DNA of 20,861 nucleotides, from assembly GCA_964497635.1 (NCBI GenBank), contig CAZCDB010000023.1, positions 1 to 20,861 of the forward strand, read 5' to 3'. Positions 1 to 6,975 of the stretch are shown piece by piece; the stretch's first letter is position 1; each line of letters begins with the position of its first letter. The notes beneath the pieces are model-generated. The model saw nothing but the letters and a program-made list of their open reading frames with translations, was not told where the DNA came from and did not search any database. Source of the DNA: CAMDWQ01 sp964497635. Lineage in GTDB: Bacteria > Omnitrophota > Gorgyraeia > 2-02-FULL-51-18. Position numbers and translations under genes: made by a program.

Positions 1-119
1 TTGGGAGGCATAAAAACTTTTTTCTGGGACATCGCCAAAAAAGTTTCTTGCGCCAAAAAAAGCGCTTTTTTTTCGTTTAATATTTTTTTTACGTCTTCCT
101 CAGTAATAAAAGGGGTCAT
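1..119 (-). CDS. Ornithine cyclodeaminase / mu-crystallin family protein, N-terminal fragment (cut by window edge)
   Basis: Only the first 39 codons are inside the window; the frame stays open to base 1. The translation begins MTPFITEEDVKKIL and continues to VFMPPK. A start of the form F(I/L)(T/S)EEDV..IL, a helical segment, then a Gly/Lys-rich stretch ending in MPP is typical of the ornithine cyclodeaminase/mu-crystallin family (NAD(P)-dependent imine reductases, amino-acid dehydrogenases and cyclodeaminases). The ATG lies 4 bp after the nadE stop, so it is probably co-transcribed with folE-queD-nadE; no strong SD is visible. The catalytic and nucleotide-binding parts lie outside the window, so substrate cannot be guessed. 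Family call is by recognition of the N-terminus only. Confidence 0.6.
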   Translation of the reverse strand, partial: MTPFITEEDVKKILNEKKALFLAQETFLAMSQKKVFMPP

Positions 120-123
120 AAGA

Positions 124-1782
124 TTAATTTTTTTCGATATAACGATTGGTGATTGGCATGCGCCGATCCCGACCAAAAGCTCTGGGTGTAATCTTAATGC
201 CCGGAGCGGCTTGACGTCTTTTATACTCACTGGCATCAATTAGTCGTAACACTCGATAAATTTCTTGGTGGCTAAGGCCTCCAATTTTTATCTGACGGAG
301 CGCCTGGTCATGCTCCACATAAGCATCAATTAGCTGATCCAAAAGCGCATAGGGCGGAAGCGAATCTTGATCTTTTTGCCCATAACGGAGTTCAGCACTT
401 GGGGGTCGATCCAAAACAGTTTGAGGAATTAACGCTTGTCCTGCAATCCGATTGCGCCACTGAGCCAAGCCAAAGACAAGGGTTTTAGGAACGTCTTTTA
501 GCACACCAAAACCACCCGCCATATCTCCGTAAAGCGTGCAATAACCAGTGGCCACTTCACTTTTATTGCCCGTTGTCAAAAGAAGGTGCCCAAACTTATT
601 GGATAGAGCCATTAAAAGAGTCCCCCGAATTCTTGCCTGGAGGTTTTCTTCCGTAACATCCTCTTGAAGCCCCGCAAACACACTCTGTAAAACTTTTTTA
701 TATTCCGCGAGCAAAGAATCAATTCGAAACTCAAGACAACGAATACCCAGGTTCTTGGCCAATCCCTTGGAATCTTGATAAGTTTCTGGTGAGGTATAAG
801 GTGAGGGCATGGTGACCCCATGAACCTTCTCAGGACCCAAAGCATCCACTGCGATCGCCGCAACAAGGGCAGAATCAATCCCCCCGCTAAGACCCATCAC
901 CACCGACCGGAAGCCATTTTTACCCACATAGTCCCGAACCCCCAGCTTAAGCGCCTCATATACCTCTTCCGCCTCGGACAGTGGCGCTACTTTTTTTAAA
1001 GATTTGCTGGGCTTCCCTCGAAGCATCAGGGGCGCTACCAGAAGCTCTTCTTGAAACTGCTTGGCCTGAAATCTCAGATTCCCTTTGGGATCCACCAAAA
1101 GACTTCCCCCGTCAAAAACAAGCTCATCCTGCCCGCCCACAAGATTTAGATAAACCACCCACGATCGAGTGGTTCTGGAAAGCTTTTTTAGCAACTCCTT
1201 ACGAGCTTTTAGCTTTCCACGGCAATAGGGAGAGGCAGAAATATTGATGAGGCAGTCTACTTTGCCGGCATATTTTTTCTGATAAATAAAACTTTCCTGA
1301 TCCCAAATATCTTCACAAATGGAAATGCCCCACCGAACTCCAAAAGCCTTAAAAAAGCAAGGCTTGCTTCCTTCAGAAAAGTATCGTCTTTCATCAAAGA
1401 CACCGTAGTTTGGGAGCTTGTTCTTTTGGTAGATCGCGTGGATTTTTCCATCCAGATAAATAGCCGCTGAATTGTAAACCTTCTTTGATTTTGGATCGCG
1501 CTGAGCAAACCCGACCACTACCATCATCCCTTTGGTTTTAGGCGCCAAGCCTTGAATTATGCGAAGATTTTGTTCTAGAAATGAGCTTTTGAGCAAAAGA
1601 TCTTCTGCGGGATATCCAGAAACTGTCATCTCAGGAAAAATAACCACCTGACAATTGTTAGAGCGCGCCCAGAGCAAGGCCTCCTCAATTTTGGACTGGT
1701 TGGCGGAAAAATCGCCTACCGTTGTATTGATTTGGGCCAGACAAAGATTGGGAGATGCAAAAATTTTAGAGTGCTTAGGCAT
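124..1782 (-). CDS. nadE: Glutamine-dependent NAD+ synthetase
   Basis: Last step of NAD biosynthesis: ATP-dependent amidation of nicotinic acid adenine dinucleotide using glutamine-derived ammonia. The ~550-residue protein has both expected domains. The N-terminal nitrilase-like glutaminase shows the Glu-Lys-Cys triad (numbering from the ATG): E51 in FPEMTVSGYP, K120 in KNKLPNYGVFDE, C156 in ISICEDIW. The C-terminal synthetase has the PPi-loop SGGIDS at 299-304 and the later KSEVATGYCTLYGDMAGG segment. Length is normal for the two-domain form. I chose the ATG at 1782, which overlaps the queD-like stop by 8 bp; an in-frame GTG three codons upstream (1791) is an alternative. Part of the folE-queD-nadE operon. 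Confidence 0.95.
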   Translation of the reverse strand: MPKHSKIFASPNLCLAQINTTVGDFSANQSKIEEALLWARSNNCQVVIFPEMTVSGYPAEDLLLKSSFLEQNLRIIQGLAPKTKGMMVVVGFAQRDPKSKKVYNSAAIYLDGKIHAIYQKNKLPNYGVFDERRYFSEGSKPCFFKAFGVRWGISICEDIWDQESFIYQKKYAGKVDCLINISASPYCRGKLKARKELLKKLSRTTRSWVVYLNLVGGQDELVFDGGSLLVDPKGNLRFQAKQFQEELLVAPLMLRGKPSKSLKKVAPLSEAEEVYEALKLGVRDYVGKNGFRSVVMGLSGGIDSALVAAIAVDALGPEKVHGVTMPSPYTSPETYQDSKGLAKNLGIRCLEFRIDSLLAEYKKVLQSVFAGLQEDVTEENLQARIRGTLLMALSNKFGHLLLTTGNKSEVATGYCTLYGDMAGGFGVLKDVPKTLVFGLAQWRNRIAGQALIPQTVLDRPPSAELRYGQKDQDSLPPYALLDQLIDAYVEHDQALRQIKIGGLSHQEIYRVLRLIDASEYKRRQAAPGIKITPRAFGRDRRMPITNRYIEKN

Positions 1783-2140
1783 TGTGAGCACCGATAAAAG
1801 ATAATGTGAGCTGTGTTCTTTTATCTCTTTCTAGACAGACTTCCGCCAGAGAAAGTGGTCGGAGCAGCTCTGCGATTCTATCAGAGAAAATTTTCAAAAT
1901 AGTAGCGTCAGAGATTTCAATCCCATGAAAAAAATCCACATTTTCTCCCAAGTCTCTAGAATGAACTTTGGAGATTAAATGGCTCTCAATTTGTTTTTCT
2001 AGCCAAGACTCATCCAAATCCTCTTGGTAAGCCACGGTTACCCTCAAGCAAAAATTATGACCATGAACCTGGTTGTTTCTCGAAAAGCTGGAGCTAAAGA
2101 AAAAGGATTTGGTAAAAAAAGCTTGGGGGGCTGAACTCAT
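1775..2140 (-). CDS. QueD/6-pyruvoyl-tetrahydropterin synthase-like protein with degenerate active site
   Basis: A 121-residue protein of the size of QueD/PTPS (T-fold enzymes that convert dihydroneopterin triphosphate to 6-carboxy- or 6-pyruvoyl-tetrahydropterin). The family hallmark HGHNF and the following beta strand (FCLRVTV) are present, and the tail has the late Glu (VCLERDK). Other key residues are missing. The segment that normally reads F.AAH is FSSSF, so the first zinc His is absent. No Cys occurs in the usual nucleophile position between it and HGH. The catalytic Asp-His pair (usually LDH) reads VHS. The ATG at 2140 overlaps the folE stop (TAATG), which sets the start; longer starts would lie inside folE. 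Gene context with folE supports a pterin/deazapurine link. It may be a non-catalytic paralogue or have altered chemistry. Confidence 0.7.
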   Translation of the reverse strand: MSSAPQAFFTKSFFFSSSFSRNNQVHGHNFCLRVTVAYQEDLDESWLEKQIESHLISKVHSRDLGENVDFFHGIEISDATILKIFSDRIAELLRPLSLAEVCLERDKRTQLTLSFIGAHNA

Positions 2141-2703
2141 TATTTGCGCGCAATGAGATTCATAAACTCCATCCGCGTGCTCCGATCTGTTCGGAACACA
2201 CCTAGCATGGAGCTTGTCACACAAGTTGCGTTTTGTTTCTCAACACCACGCATGGCCATGCAAAGGTGCAAAGCCTCGATCACCACCGCCACCCCATGAG
2301 GCTTTAGGGCCTCACGCAAACAGTCAGCAATTTGGTGTGTCAATCGCTCTTGGACCTGGAGTCGCCGAGAAAAAACATCCACAATGCGCGGCATCTTGCT
2401 TAAGCCCACAATCCGACCTTTCGGGATATAAGCAATATGGCACTTTCCATAAAAGGGTAAAAGATGATGTTCACAAAGGCTGTAGATATCTAAGTCCTTC
2501 ATCACCACCATCTCATCGTACTCTTCGTTAAAAAGAGCTGAGTTTAAAACATGTTTGATATTTTTTTTATAACCACTGGTGAGATATTCCAAAGAAGATT
2601 GAACCCGGGCGGGTGTTTTTAAAAGACCTTGGCGCTTAGGATTCTCGCCGAGTGTCTGGAGAAGCTGATGGATTATTTTTTTTGTTTTATTGTTCTTAGG
2701 CAT
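2140..2703 (-). CDS. folE: GTP cyclohydrolase I
   Basis: Converts GTP to 7,8-dihydroneopterin triphosphate, the entry to folate, tetrahydropterin and queuosine routes. At 187 residues it is normal length. The zinc ligands are visible: C77 and H80 in CEHHLLPF and C148 in LHLCMAMRGV. The GLSKMPRIVDVFSRRLQVQERLT segment and the C-terminal TSSMLGVF segment are canonical for type I enzymes. I start at the ATG at 2703 (MPKNNKTKK). An in-frame start ten codons upstream would place the N-terminus in the terminator hairpin of the preceding gene and give a non-family hydrophobic stretch. No SD is seen, and a TATAAT box ends 7 bp before the ATG. First gene of folE-queD-nadE. Confidence 0.95.
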   Translation of the reverse strand: MPKNNKTKKIIHQLLQTLGENPKRQGLLKTPARVQSSLEYLTSGYKKNIKHVLNSALFNEEYDEMVVMKDLDIYSLCEHHLLPFYGKCHIAYIPKGRIVGLSKMPRIVDVFSRRLQVQERLTHQIADCLREALKPHGVAVVIEALHLCMAMRGVEKQNATCVTSSMLGVFRTDRSTRMEFMNLIARK

Positions 2704-2710
2704 GATAAAA

Positions 2711-2739
2711 ATTATAAAAAAAGCCCCGTCCACTCCTCA
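2711..2739 (-). promoter_or_regulatory. Possible folE promoter (-10 TATAAT next to start codon)
   Basis: A perfect TATAAT (2711-2716) lies 7 bp before the folE ATG on the minus strand, directly after the T-tract of the upstream terminator. Initiation would fall at or next to the ATG, giving a leaderless message. No good -35 is present at 17-18 bp (TGAGGA/GTGAGG, inside the hairpin), and an A/T-rich tract can give a TATAAT by chance, so this is weak evidence. Confidence 0.3.
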
Positions 2740-2763
2740 CCCAAAGGTGTTGAATGGACGGGG
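2716..2763 (-). terminator. Rho-independent terminator after the TIGR04073-type gene
   Basis: On the minus strand a 9-bp perfect stem (CCCCGTCCA / TGGACGGGG, outer bases 2724-2732 and 2755-2763) is followed by C and seven T (2716-2722). It begins 6 bp after the stop of the small exported gene and separates it from folE. Confidence 0.9.
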
Positions 2764-2769
2764 TTTGGA

Positions 2770-3126
2770 CTATTCTAAACGAGCTTTCTCAGGGCTAATG
2801 ATGGGCTGCTTTTTGGGAATCCAGAAAGTCAGAAGATCAATCGCACCTGCACCTACGCGATGAATCCCCTTACGAACTCCGATAGCACCACCCGCAACAA
2901 CGCCGGTCAAGTTTTCGGCGGTGTTTTTACCCTTGGAAGCTTCCTGGTGGGTCGCATCAAGCACTTCCACCCAACCGGTGGAAACGTTGCGAGAACCTGA
3001 CTGGACATTCTTCACTTGGGCCTGACCATTGTCCGAAGAAGTGGCTTCCGCGGTTGCATCGGCAAACGCAGGAGCAGCTGTCATAGACAACGCTAAAAGC
3101 AACATCGTAGATAGAGCTTTCTTCAC
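2770..3126 (-). CDS. Small exported protein, TIGR04073 (exosortase-associated) family
   Basis: A 118-residue precursor with a Sec signal peptide (MKK, hydrophobic 8-18, likely cleavage after AFA at 22). The mature part has the pattern of the TIGR04073 family of putative exosortase-system-associated proteins: Gly/Arg start (SGSRNVSTGWVEV), a Gly-rich middle (GVVAGGAIGVRKGIHRVGAG), then an aromatic/Pro stretch (DLLTFWIPKKQP). Function is unknown; location should be periplasm or outer membrane. The GTG start at 3126 is fixed by a perfect AGGAGG 8 bp upstream. It is a monocistronic unit with its own terminator, which suggests strong expression. No exosortase or PEP-CTERM partner is in this window. 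Family call is from pattern memory. Confidence 0.7.
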   Translation of the reverse strand: MKKALSTMLLLALSMTAAPAFADATAEATSSDNGQAQVKNVQSGSRNVSTGWVEVLDATHQEASKGKNTAENLTGVVAGGAIGVRKGIHRVGAGAIDLLTFWIPKKQPIISPEKARLE

Positions 3127-3172
3127 TGGTACATCCTCCTAGTTAGGATTATATAGATAAACAAACAGCTTT

Positions 3173-3200
3173 ATGATAGCAAAACAGGGGGATTATGCAA
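3173..3200 (-). promoter_or_regulatory. Candidate promoter for the TIGR04073-type gene
   Basis: TTGCAT (3195-3200), 16-bp spacer, TATCAT (3173-3178) on the minus strand in the gap between yajQ and the small exported gene. The -10 matches 5/6, the -35 only 3/6. A second TATAAT lies closer to the gene without a good -35. Confidence 0.35.
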
Positions 3201-3206
3201 ATAAAA

Positions 3207-3710
3207 TCAGCGGTAATTAATAAACTGGAGATCCACTTCAAAGTCTTTTTGCCTCAAAGCTCCAATCAAGGCCTGCAAATCATCAATCTTTGTCGCCTGA
3301 ACGCGTACTTGCTCTGACTGGATCTGGGGCTGAACTTTAAGCTTTAGCTCTTTAATGTATTTAACAATTTCCTTGGCTTTCTCAGAAGGAATTCCTGACT
3401 GGATTTTAATCAACTGTTTCACAGAACCCCCCACCATCCCAGTCTCCACTTTTTCATATTTCAGCGACTTAAGAGAGACTCCCCTTTTCACAAATTTGGT
3501 TTGGATTAAATCCACCAGCGTTTTCAAACGATATTCATTTTCGGTTTTAAGCGTGATTGTTTTCTCAGCCTTATCCAGCTCCATTGAACTTTGAGACCCT
3601 TTAAAATCAAAGCGCTGGTCCAACTCTTTTTTGGCCTGGGTGACTGCGTTATCTACTTCCTGCATATTTACTTCGGAGACGATATCAAACGAATGATCTT
3701 TAGATCCCAT
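3207..3710 (-). CDS. yajQ: YajQ-family nucleotide-binding protein (DUF520)
   Basis: A 167-residue protein matching YajQ over its whole length. It has the N-terminal SFDIVSEVNMQEVDNAV motif, the RFDFKGS segment, the central KFVKRGVSLK region and the typical C-terminal RVQATKIDDLQ...IGALRQKDFEVDLQFINYR. It is cytoplasmic with two tandem ferredoxin-like halves. Family members bind nucleotides, and one in Xanthomonas is a c-di-GMP-responsive transcription co-factor; here the ligand is unknown. That is notable because a c-di-GMP riboswitch occurs about 11 kb away. The ATG at 3710 has an AGAGGG-like SD. It stands alone between the palindromic repeat and the next small cassette. Confidence 0.93.
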   Translation of the reverse strand: MGSKDHSFDIVSEVNMQEVDNAVTQAKKELDQRFDFKGSQSSMELDKAEKTITLKTENEYRLKTLVDLIQTKFVKRGVSLKSLKYEKVETGMVGGSVKQLIKIQSGIPSEKAKEIVKYIKELKLKVQPQIQSEQVRVQATKIDDLQALIGALRQKDFEVDLQFINYR

Positions 3711-3738
3711 AATTCCCTCTCTTATTGTTTAATCAATC

Positions 3739-3889
3739 CTTAACAGGGTGCTGAAAAACAAGCAGTCTGATCAAAAAGCCTCGGATGCAAGGCGCACGCG
3801 AGAGAGCGCGGAGACGCTATGGAAATAGCGTCGCACAAGCGAACGAGCGAGCAACGACGCAGATGGGGCTTTTTCATCAGACTGTTAAG
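3739..3889. repeat. MITE-like ~150-bp imperfect palindrome with an asymmetric 19-bp insertion
   Basis: The right arm (3867-3889) reads, as reverse complement, CTTAACAGTCTGATG then AAAAAGCC. The left arm has CTTAACAG at 3739-3746 and TCTGATCAAAAAGCC at 3766-3780, separated by an extra 19 bp (GGTGCTGAAAAACAAGCAG). At the centre, GACGCTAT (3813-3820) and ATAGCGTC (3825-3832) form a perfect 8-bp stem with a GGAA loop, and the flanks pair partially. This fits a non-autonomous palindromic element able to form one long hairpin. The right tip overlaps the stop codon of the channel gene. It contains no gene and may act as a transcription barrier after the sucCD operon. Confidence 0.75.
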
Positions 3890-4925
3890 TTGCTGCGTAG
3901 CGACGCGTCAAGGTGAAAATATAAAGTCCTGCCATAAAAGGTCCCGAAAAAGCTTCAGCGCATGCCAGCAAACGAAAACCAATAATGGCTTTGGGGGTAA
4001 TGTCCCCATAACCTACCGTCGTAAAAGTAATAAAGCTAAAATAAACACTGTCCCAAAACCCGGCCCTACTCATCAAGCCGTTGTGCGCTACCGCTGGAAT
4101 ATCCAGCAAATAGTAAACCAGGCCAAAGAGAAAAACTATGGCCAGGGAAGAAAAAATCACGCGGCCGGGTTTTTCAGTGTAACCTGACAATAAATCCATT
4201 AAAAGTGATGGAATGTACCGAAAATCTCTTTTCTCAAAAAAATATTTTCTCTCCATCGTTAGCTCTCGGTAAGCCGCCCAACCACCCGCCTCATAGAGAC
4301 CGTTGCGATAAAAGTAGTGTTTGACGCTTCGATAAGACTCGTAGGCCCCCAGAGCATGACTTTCGTTCAAATGATAACTGGCTCTCTTTTTTTTACTATC
4401 CGGATTCTTGAAGCTATTCTGCTTGATATGGTGCGCTCCGGAAAGATCGCTGTTCCAGAGAACAGAATCAAAGAGAATGGCCCCCATAAAGTCGGTGTCC
4501 CTAAAATGAGCCTCCACAAAATAAGCTCCTCTCAAATCTGCATGAGAGAAAGAGGTGGAGGAAAAATTGGCCTTGGTGAAATTAGCTCTATAAATATCCG
4601 CGCCCACAAAATCACAAGAATTAATACGGGTTCCGATAAAATTACTTTCGGAAAGATTGCTACCGATAAATGAGCAACCGCTGATAACGCACTGACTAAA
4701 ATTAGAACCTTCGATTTTGAGAGTGGAAAAATCTAGGTCGGATAAGTGGGCTTTTTTTAGGTTCAGTGCTCGAGGGGTGTCTTCTTGGGAAAGGCTTAAG
4801 AGCCCTTCTTTAAGCTCCGAAATAAAAGTTTCTTTTTGGACGTGTTCCCAACAGTGCCCTGAGAAGCTAAGCGCTTCTTCCTGACACCCTTCGCGATCAC
4901 AGATCCGTGAGCCAGACTGATGCAT
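3885..4925 (-). CDS. Pentapeptide-repeat protein fused to a two-TM potassium channel
   Basis: A 346-residue protein with three parts. Residues 9-28 hold a possible zinc knuckle C-x4-C-x10-C-x2-H (C9, C14, C25, H28). Residues ~52-165 are about 20 pentapeptide repeats of the A(D/N)LxG type (SNFIGTRINSCDFVGADIYRAN is part of the run), expected to form a right-handed beta-helix. A helical linker follows (SYRSVKHYFYRNGLYEAG). The C-terminal Ion_trans_2 pore domain has TM ~257-275, the selectivity filter TTVGYGD (302-308) and a second TM ~315-338. It should be an inner-membrane K+ channel with a soluble N-terminal sensor or assembly domain. The ATG has a good SD (AGGAG) overlapping the sucD stop, 9 bp away, so it belongs to the TCA operon. 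The stop codon lies in the palindromic repeat. Confidence 0.88.
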   Translation of the reverse strand: MHQSGSRICDREGCQEEALSFSGHCWEHVQKETFISELKEGLLSLSQEDTPRALNLKKAHLSDLDFSTLKIEGSNFSQCVISGCSFIGSNLSESNFIGTRINSCDFVGADIYRANFTKANFSSTSFSHADLRGAYFVEAHFRDTDFMGAILFDSVLWNSDLSGAHHIKQNSFKNPDSKKKRASYHLNESHALGAYESYRSVKHYFYRNGLYEAGGWAAYRELTMERKYFFEKRDFRYIPSLLMDLLSGYTEKPGRVIFSSLAIVFLFGLVYYLLDIPAVAHNGLMSRAGFWDSVYFSFITFTTVGYGDITPKAIIGFRLLACAEAFSGPFMAGLYIFTLTRRYAAT

Positions 4926-4934
4926 TCTGCTCTC

Positions 4935-5801
4935 CTAAAGAATTTTCTTAAATGAACTTCCTATTTCAGAGAGATCACGAATGACTGAGATGCCTTTTTT
5001 TTCTAGCGTCTGAATTTTTTCTTGGGCGCTGCCCCGGACTCCGGAAACGATAGCCCCCGCGTGCCCCATGCGCTTCCCCTTCGGGGCGGAGGTTCCTGCG
5101 ATAAAGGCTAAAACTCTCTTTTTCATATTTTTTTCAATATAAGCAGCCGCCTCTTCTTCCTGACTCCCCCCAATTTCTCCCATCAAGAGAACAGCTTTGG
5201 TCTGCGGGTCTTTCTCAAAGAGCTCTAAGAGCTCGATAAAGCCCGTCCCAATCACCGGATCACCACCAATTCCCACGCAGGTGCTTTGACCCAACCCCGT
5301 CTGTGTTAGCTGCCACACGGCCTCATAGGTCAAGGTTCCGCTACGAGAAATAACCCCCACACTTCCCTTTTGATGGATGTACCCGGGCATAATCCCTATT
5401 TTGCATTCACCAGAAGTCATGACTCCTGGACAATTGGGTCCAACAATCCTTACATTTCTAGAACGGGCGTATTCAACCGCTCGGACCATATCAAGGGTTG
5501 GTATCCCCTCGGTGATACAAACAATCAGCTGGATTCCACTATCAACAGCCTCTAGGATCGCCGATAAAGCAAAGGGGGCTGGAACATAGAGCATAGAAAC
5601 CGTCGCGCCTGTTTTCTCCACCGCTTCTTTAACCGTATTAAACACTGGGATTGACCCGACTTTTTCACCACCTTTTTTAGGGGTAACACCCCCTACCAAC
5701 TGCGTACCGTATTCAAAGCACTGGAGAGAATGAAAGCTCCCGGCTTTTCCTGTGATGCCCTGACAGATTACTTTGGTATCGCGATTAATGAGTATGGACA
5801 T
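4935..5801 (-). CDS. sucD: Succinyl-CoA synthetase (ADP/GDP-forming) alpha subunit
   Basis: Alpha subunit of the TCA-cycle enzyme that interconverts succinyl-CoA and succinate with nucleotide phosphorylation. The 288 residues include the CoA-binding Rossmann part (VICQGITGKAGSFHS), the GPNCPGV motif (121-127), SRSGTLTYE and the active-site phosphohistidine H247 in MGHAGAI. Length matches E. coli SucD. The ATG at 5801 lies 17 bp inside sucC, giving translational coupling. It sits in mdh-sucC-sucD, so both subunits can be made in equal amounts. Confidence 0.97.
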   Translation of the reverse strand: MSILINRDTKVICQGITGKAGSFHSLQCFEYGTQLVGGVTPKKGGEKVGSIPVFNTVKEAVEKTGATVSMLYVPAPFALSAILEAVDSGIQLIVCITEGIPTLDMVRAVEYARSRNVRIVGPNCPGVMTSGECKIGIMPGYIHQKGSVGVISRSGTLTYEAVWQLTQTGLGQSTCVGIGGDPVIGTGFIELLELFEKDPQTKAVLLMGEIGGSQEEEAAAYIEKNMKKRVLAFIAGTSAPKGKRMGHAGAIVSGVRGSAQEKIQTLEKKGISVIRDLSEIGSSFKKIL

Positions 5802-6975
5802 ATTGAGCTCTATATTCTGCGGCTTTTTGCACAGACACCTGGGCCGCCTCTTTGATGGTGGTGCATGAAATAATTTGCAATCCTGAGTTTTTCAAAAGCT
5901 GGCGACCTTCCTGGACTCGAGTGCCTTCAAGACGTACCACTAATGGCACCTTGAGGTTGATCTCTCGAGAGGCCTGAATCACTCCTTCGGCAATCACATC
6001 ACACTTCATGATGCCACCAAAAATGTTGACCAAGATAGCCTCGACTCTTGAATCTTGTAGGATAATCTTAAAACCCTCTCGAACCTGATCAGCTGTAGCA
6101 CCTCCCCCGACATCTAAAAAGTTGGAGGGCTCCCCCCCTGCCATCTTAATCATATCCATCGTCGCCATAGCCAACCCCGCTCCATTGACAAGGCAACCTA
6201 TATTCCCTCCCATGGAAACATAGTTAAGCCCCACCTCTTTGGCTTTTTTTTCACGGACATCCTCTTCATCAGGATCCTTCATTGCAACTAAATCTGGATG
6301 ACGAAATAATGCGTTCTCATCAAAAACAATTTTGGCATCAAGCGCTAACACAGTCTGACCCTCGCACAAAGCCAAAGGATTGATCTCTCCCACAGATAAA
6401 TCCTTTTCAACAAAAAGCCGTGCGAGCTTCTCAGCGATACTAGACACCTGATCCGCAATCACCTCTTCTGTAAACCAAACCCGTATCTTCTGCTTGATAC
6501 TTTCTTGAGTGGGCAAGTGATTGGGCGAGAAGTGAATTCGAGTGATCGCTTGGGGCCTGAGCATGGCAACCTCTTCAATATCCACTCCGCCTTCTTTAGA
6601 AAAAAGAATGACAGGTTGAGAATGCGCGCGATCAATCACAACTCCCAGATAATACTCCTCAACAATCTTCCTGTCTTCGCTGATCAAAATGGAGCGGACT
6701 GTTTTGGCTTCGCCGCCGGATTGATAGGTTGAAAAAGGTTTGCCCAAAAACTGTCCGCAAAACGCCTGAAGCTCCTGAGAACTGCCAATCCTTTTAACTC
6801 CACCCGCTTTTCCTCTTCCCCCCATCAACACCTGAACCTTCGCAATGCAGGTGGGTTTAGCGTATTGAGAAAAGAGTTTTTCGGCATCCTGCGTGCTAAA
6901 TAAAACATCCCCCTTGGAAACAGGGATCTGGTAAGCCTTTAAAAGATCGCGAGCCTGGTATTCGTGAATTTTCAC
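5785..6975 (-). CDS. sucC: Succinyl-CoA synthetase (ADP/GDP-forming) beta subunit
   Basis: Beta subunit carrying the ATP-grasp nucleotide site and the succinate site. The 396-residue chain starts MKIHEYQARDLLKAY as the family does. It has GGRGKAGG (52-59) of the ATP-grasp fold, the Mg-binding VGEINPLAL (196-202), GGNIGCLVNGAGLAMATMD (257-273) and FGGIMKCDVIAEG (319-331). The start is a GTG at 6975 that overlaps the mdh stop as GTGA, and the 3' end overlaps sucD by 17 bp. It is the middle member of the TCA operon. ATP versus GTP preference cannot be read with confidence. Confidence 0.97.
   Translation of the reverse strand: MKIHEYQARDLLKAYQIPVSKGDVLFSTQDAEKLFSQYAKPTCIAKVQVLMGGRGKAGGVKRIGSSQELQAFCGQFLGKPFSTYQSGGEAKTVRSILISEDRKIVEEYYLGVVIDRAHSQPVILFSKEGGVDIEEVAMLRPQAITRIHFSPNHLPTQESIKQKIRVWFTEEVIADQVSSIAEKLARLFVEKDLSVGEINPLALCEGQTVLALDAKIVFDENALFRHPDLVAMKDPDEEDVREKKAKEVGLNYVSMGGNIGCLVNGAGLAMATMDMIKMAGGEPSNFLDVGGGATADQVREGFKIILQDSRVEAILVNIFGGIMKCDVIAEGVIQASREINLKVPLVVRLEGTRVQEGRQLLKNSGLQIISCTTIKEAAQVSVQKAAEYRAQYVHTH

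Noticed and set aside
1..243. Plus-strand open frame at the left edge
   Set aside because: It lies antisense to nadE and the ornithine cyclodeaminase start, which have clear family motifs; its product is low-complexity and unlike any family.
2704..2733. N-terminal extension of folE (MDGAFFIIFI)
   Set aside because: Encoded by the terminator hairpin and T-tract of the upstream gene; the family aligns from the ATG at 2703.
3819..4187. Plus-strand frame starting in the centre of the palindromic repeat
   Set aside because: It runs through the repeat arm and antisense to the channel domain; no SD and no protein-like composition.
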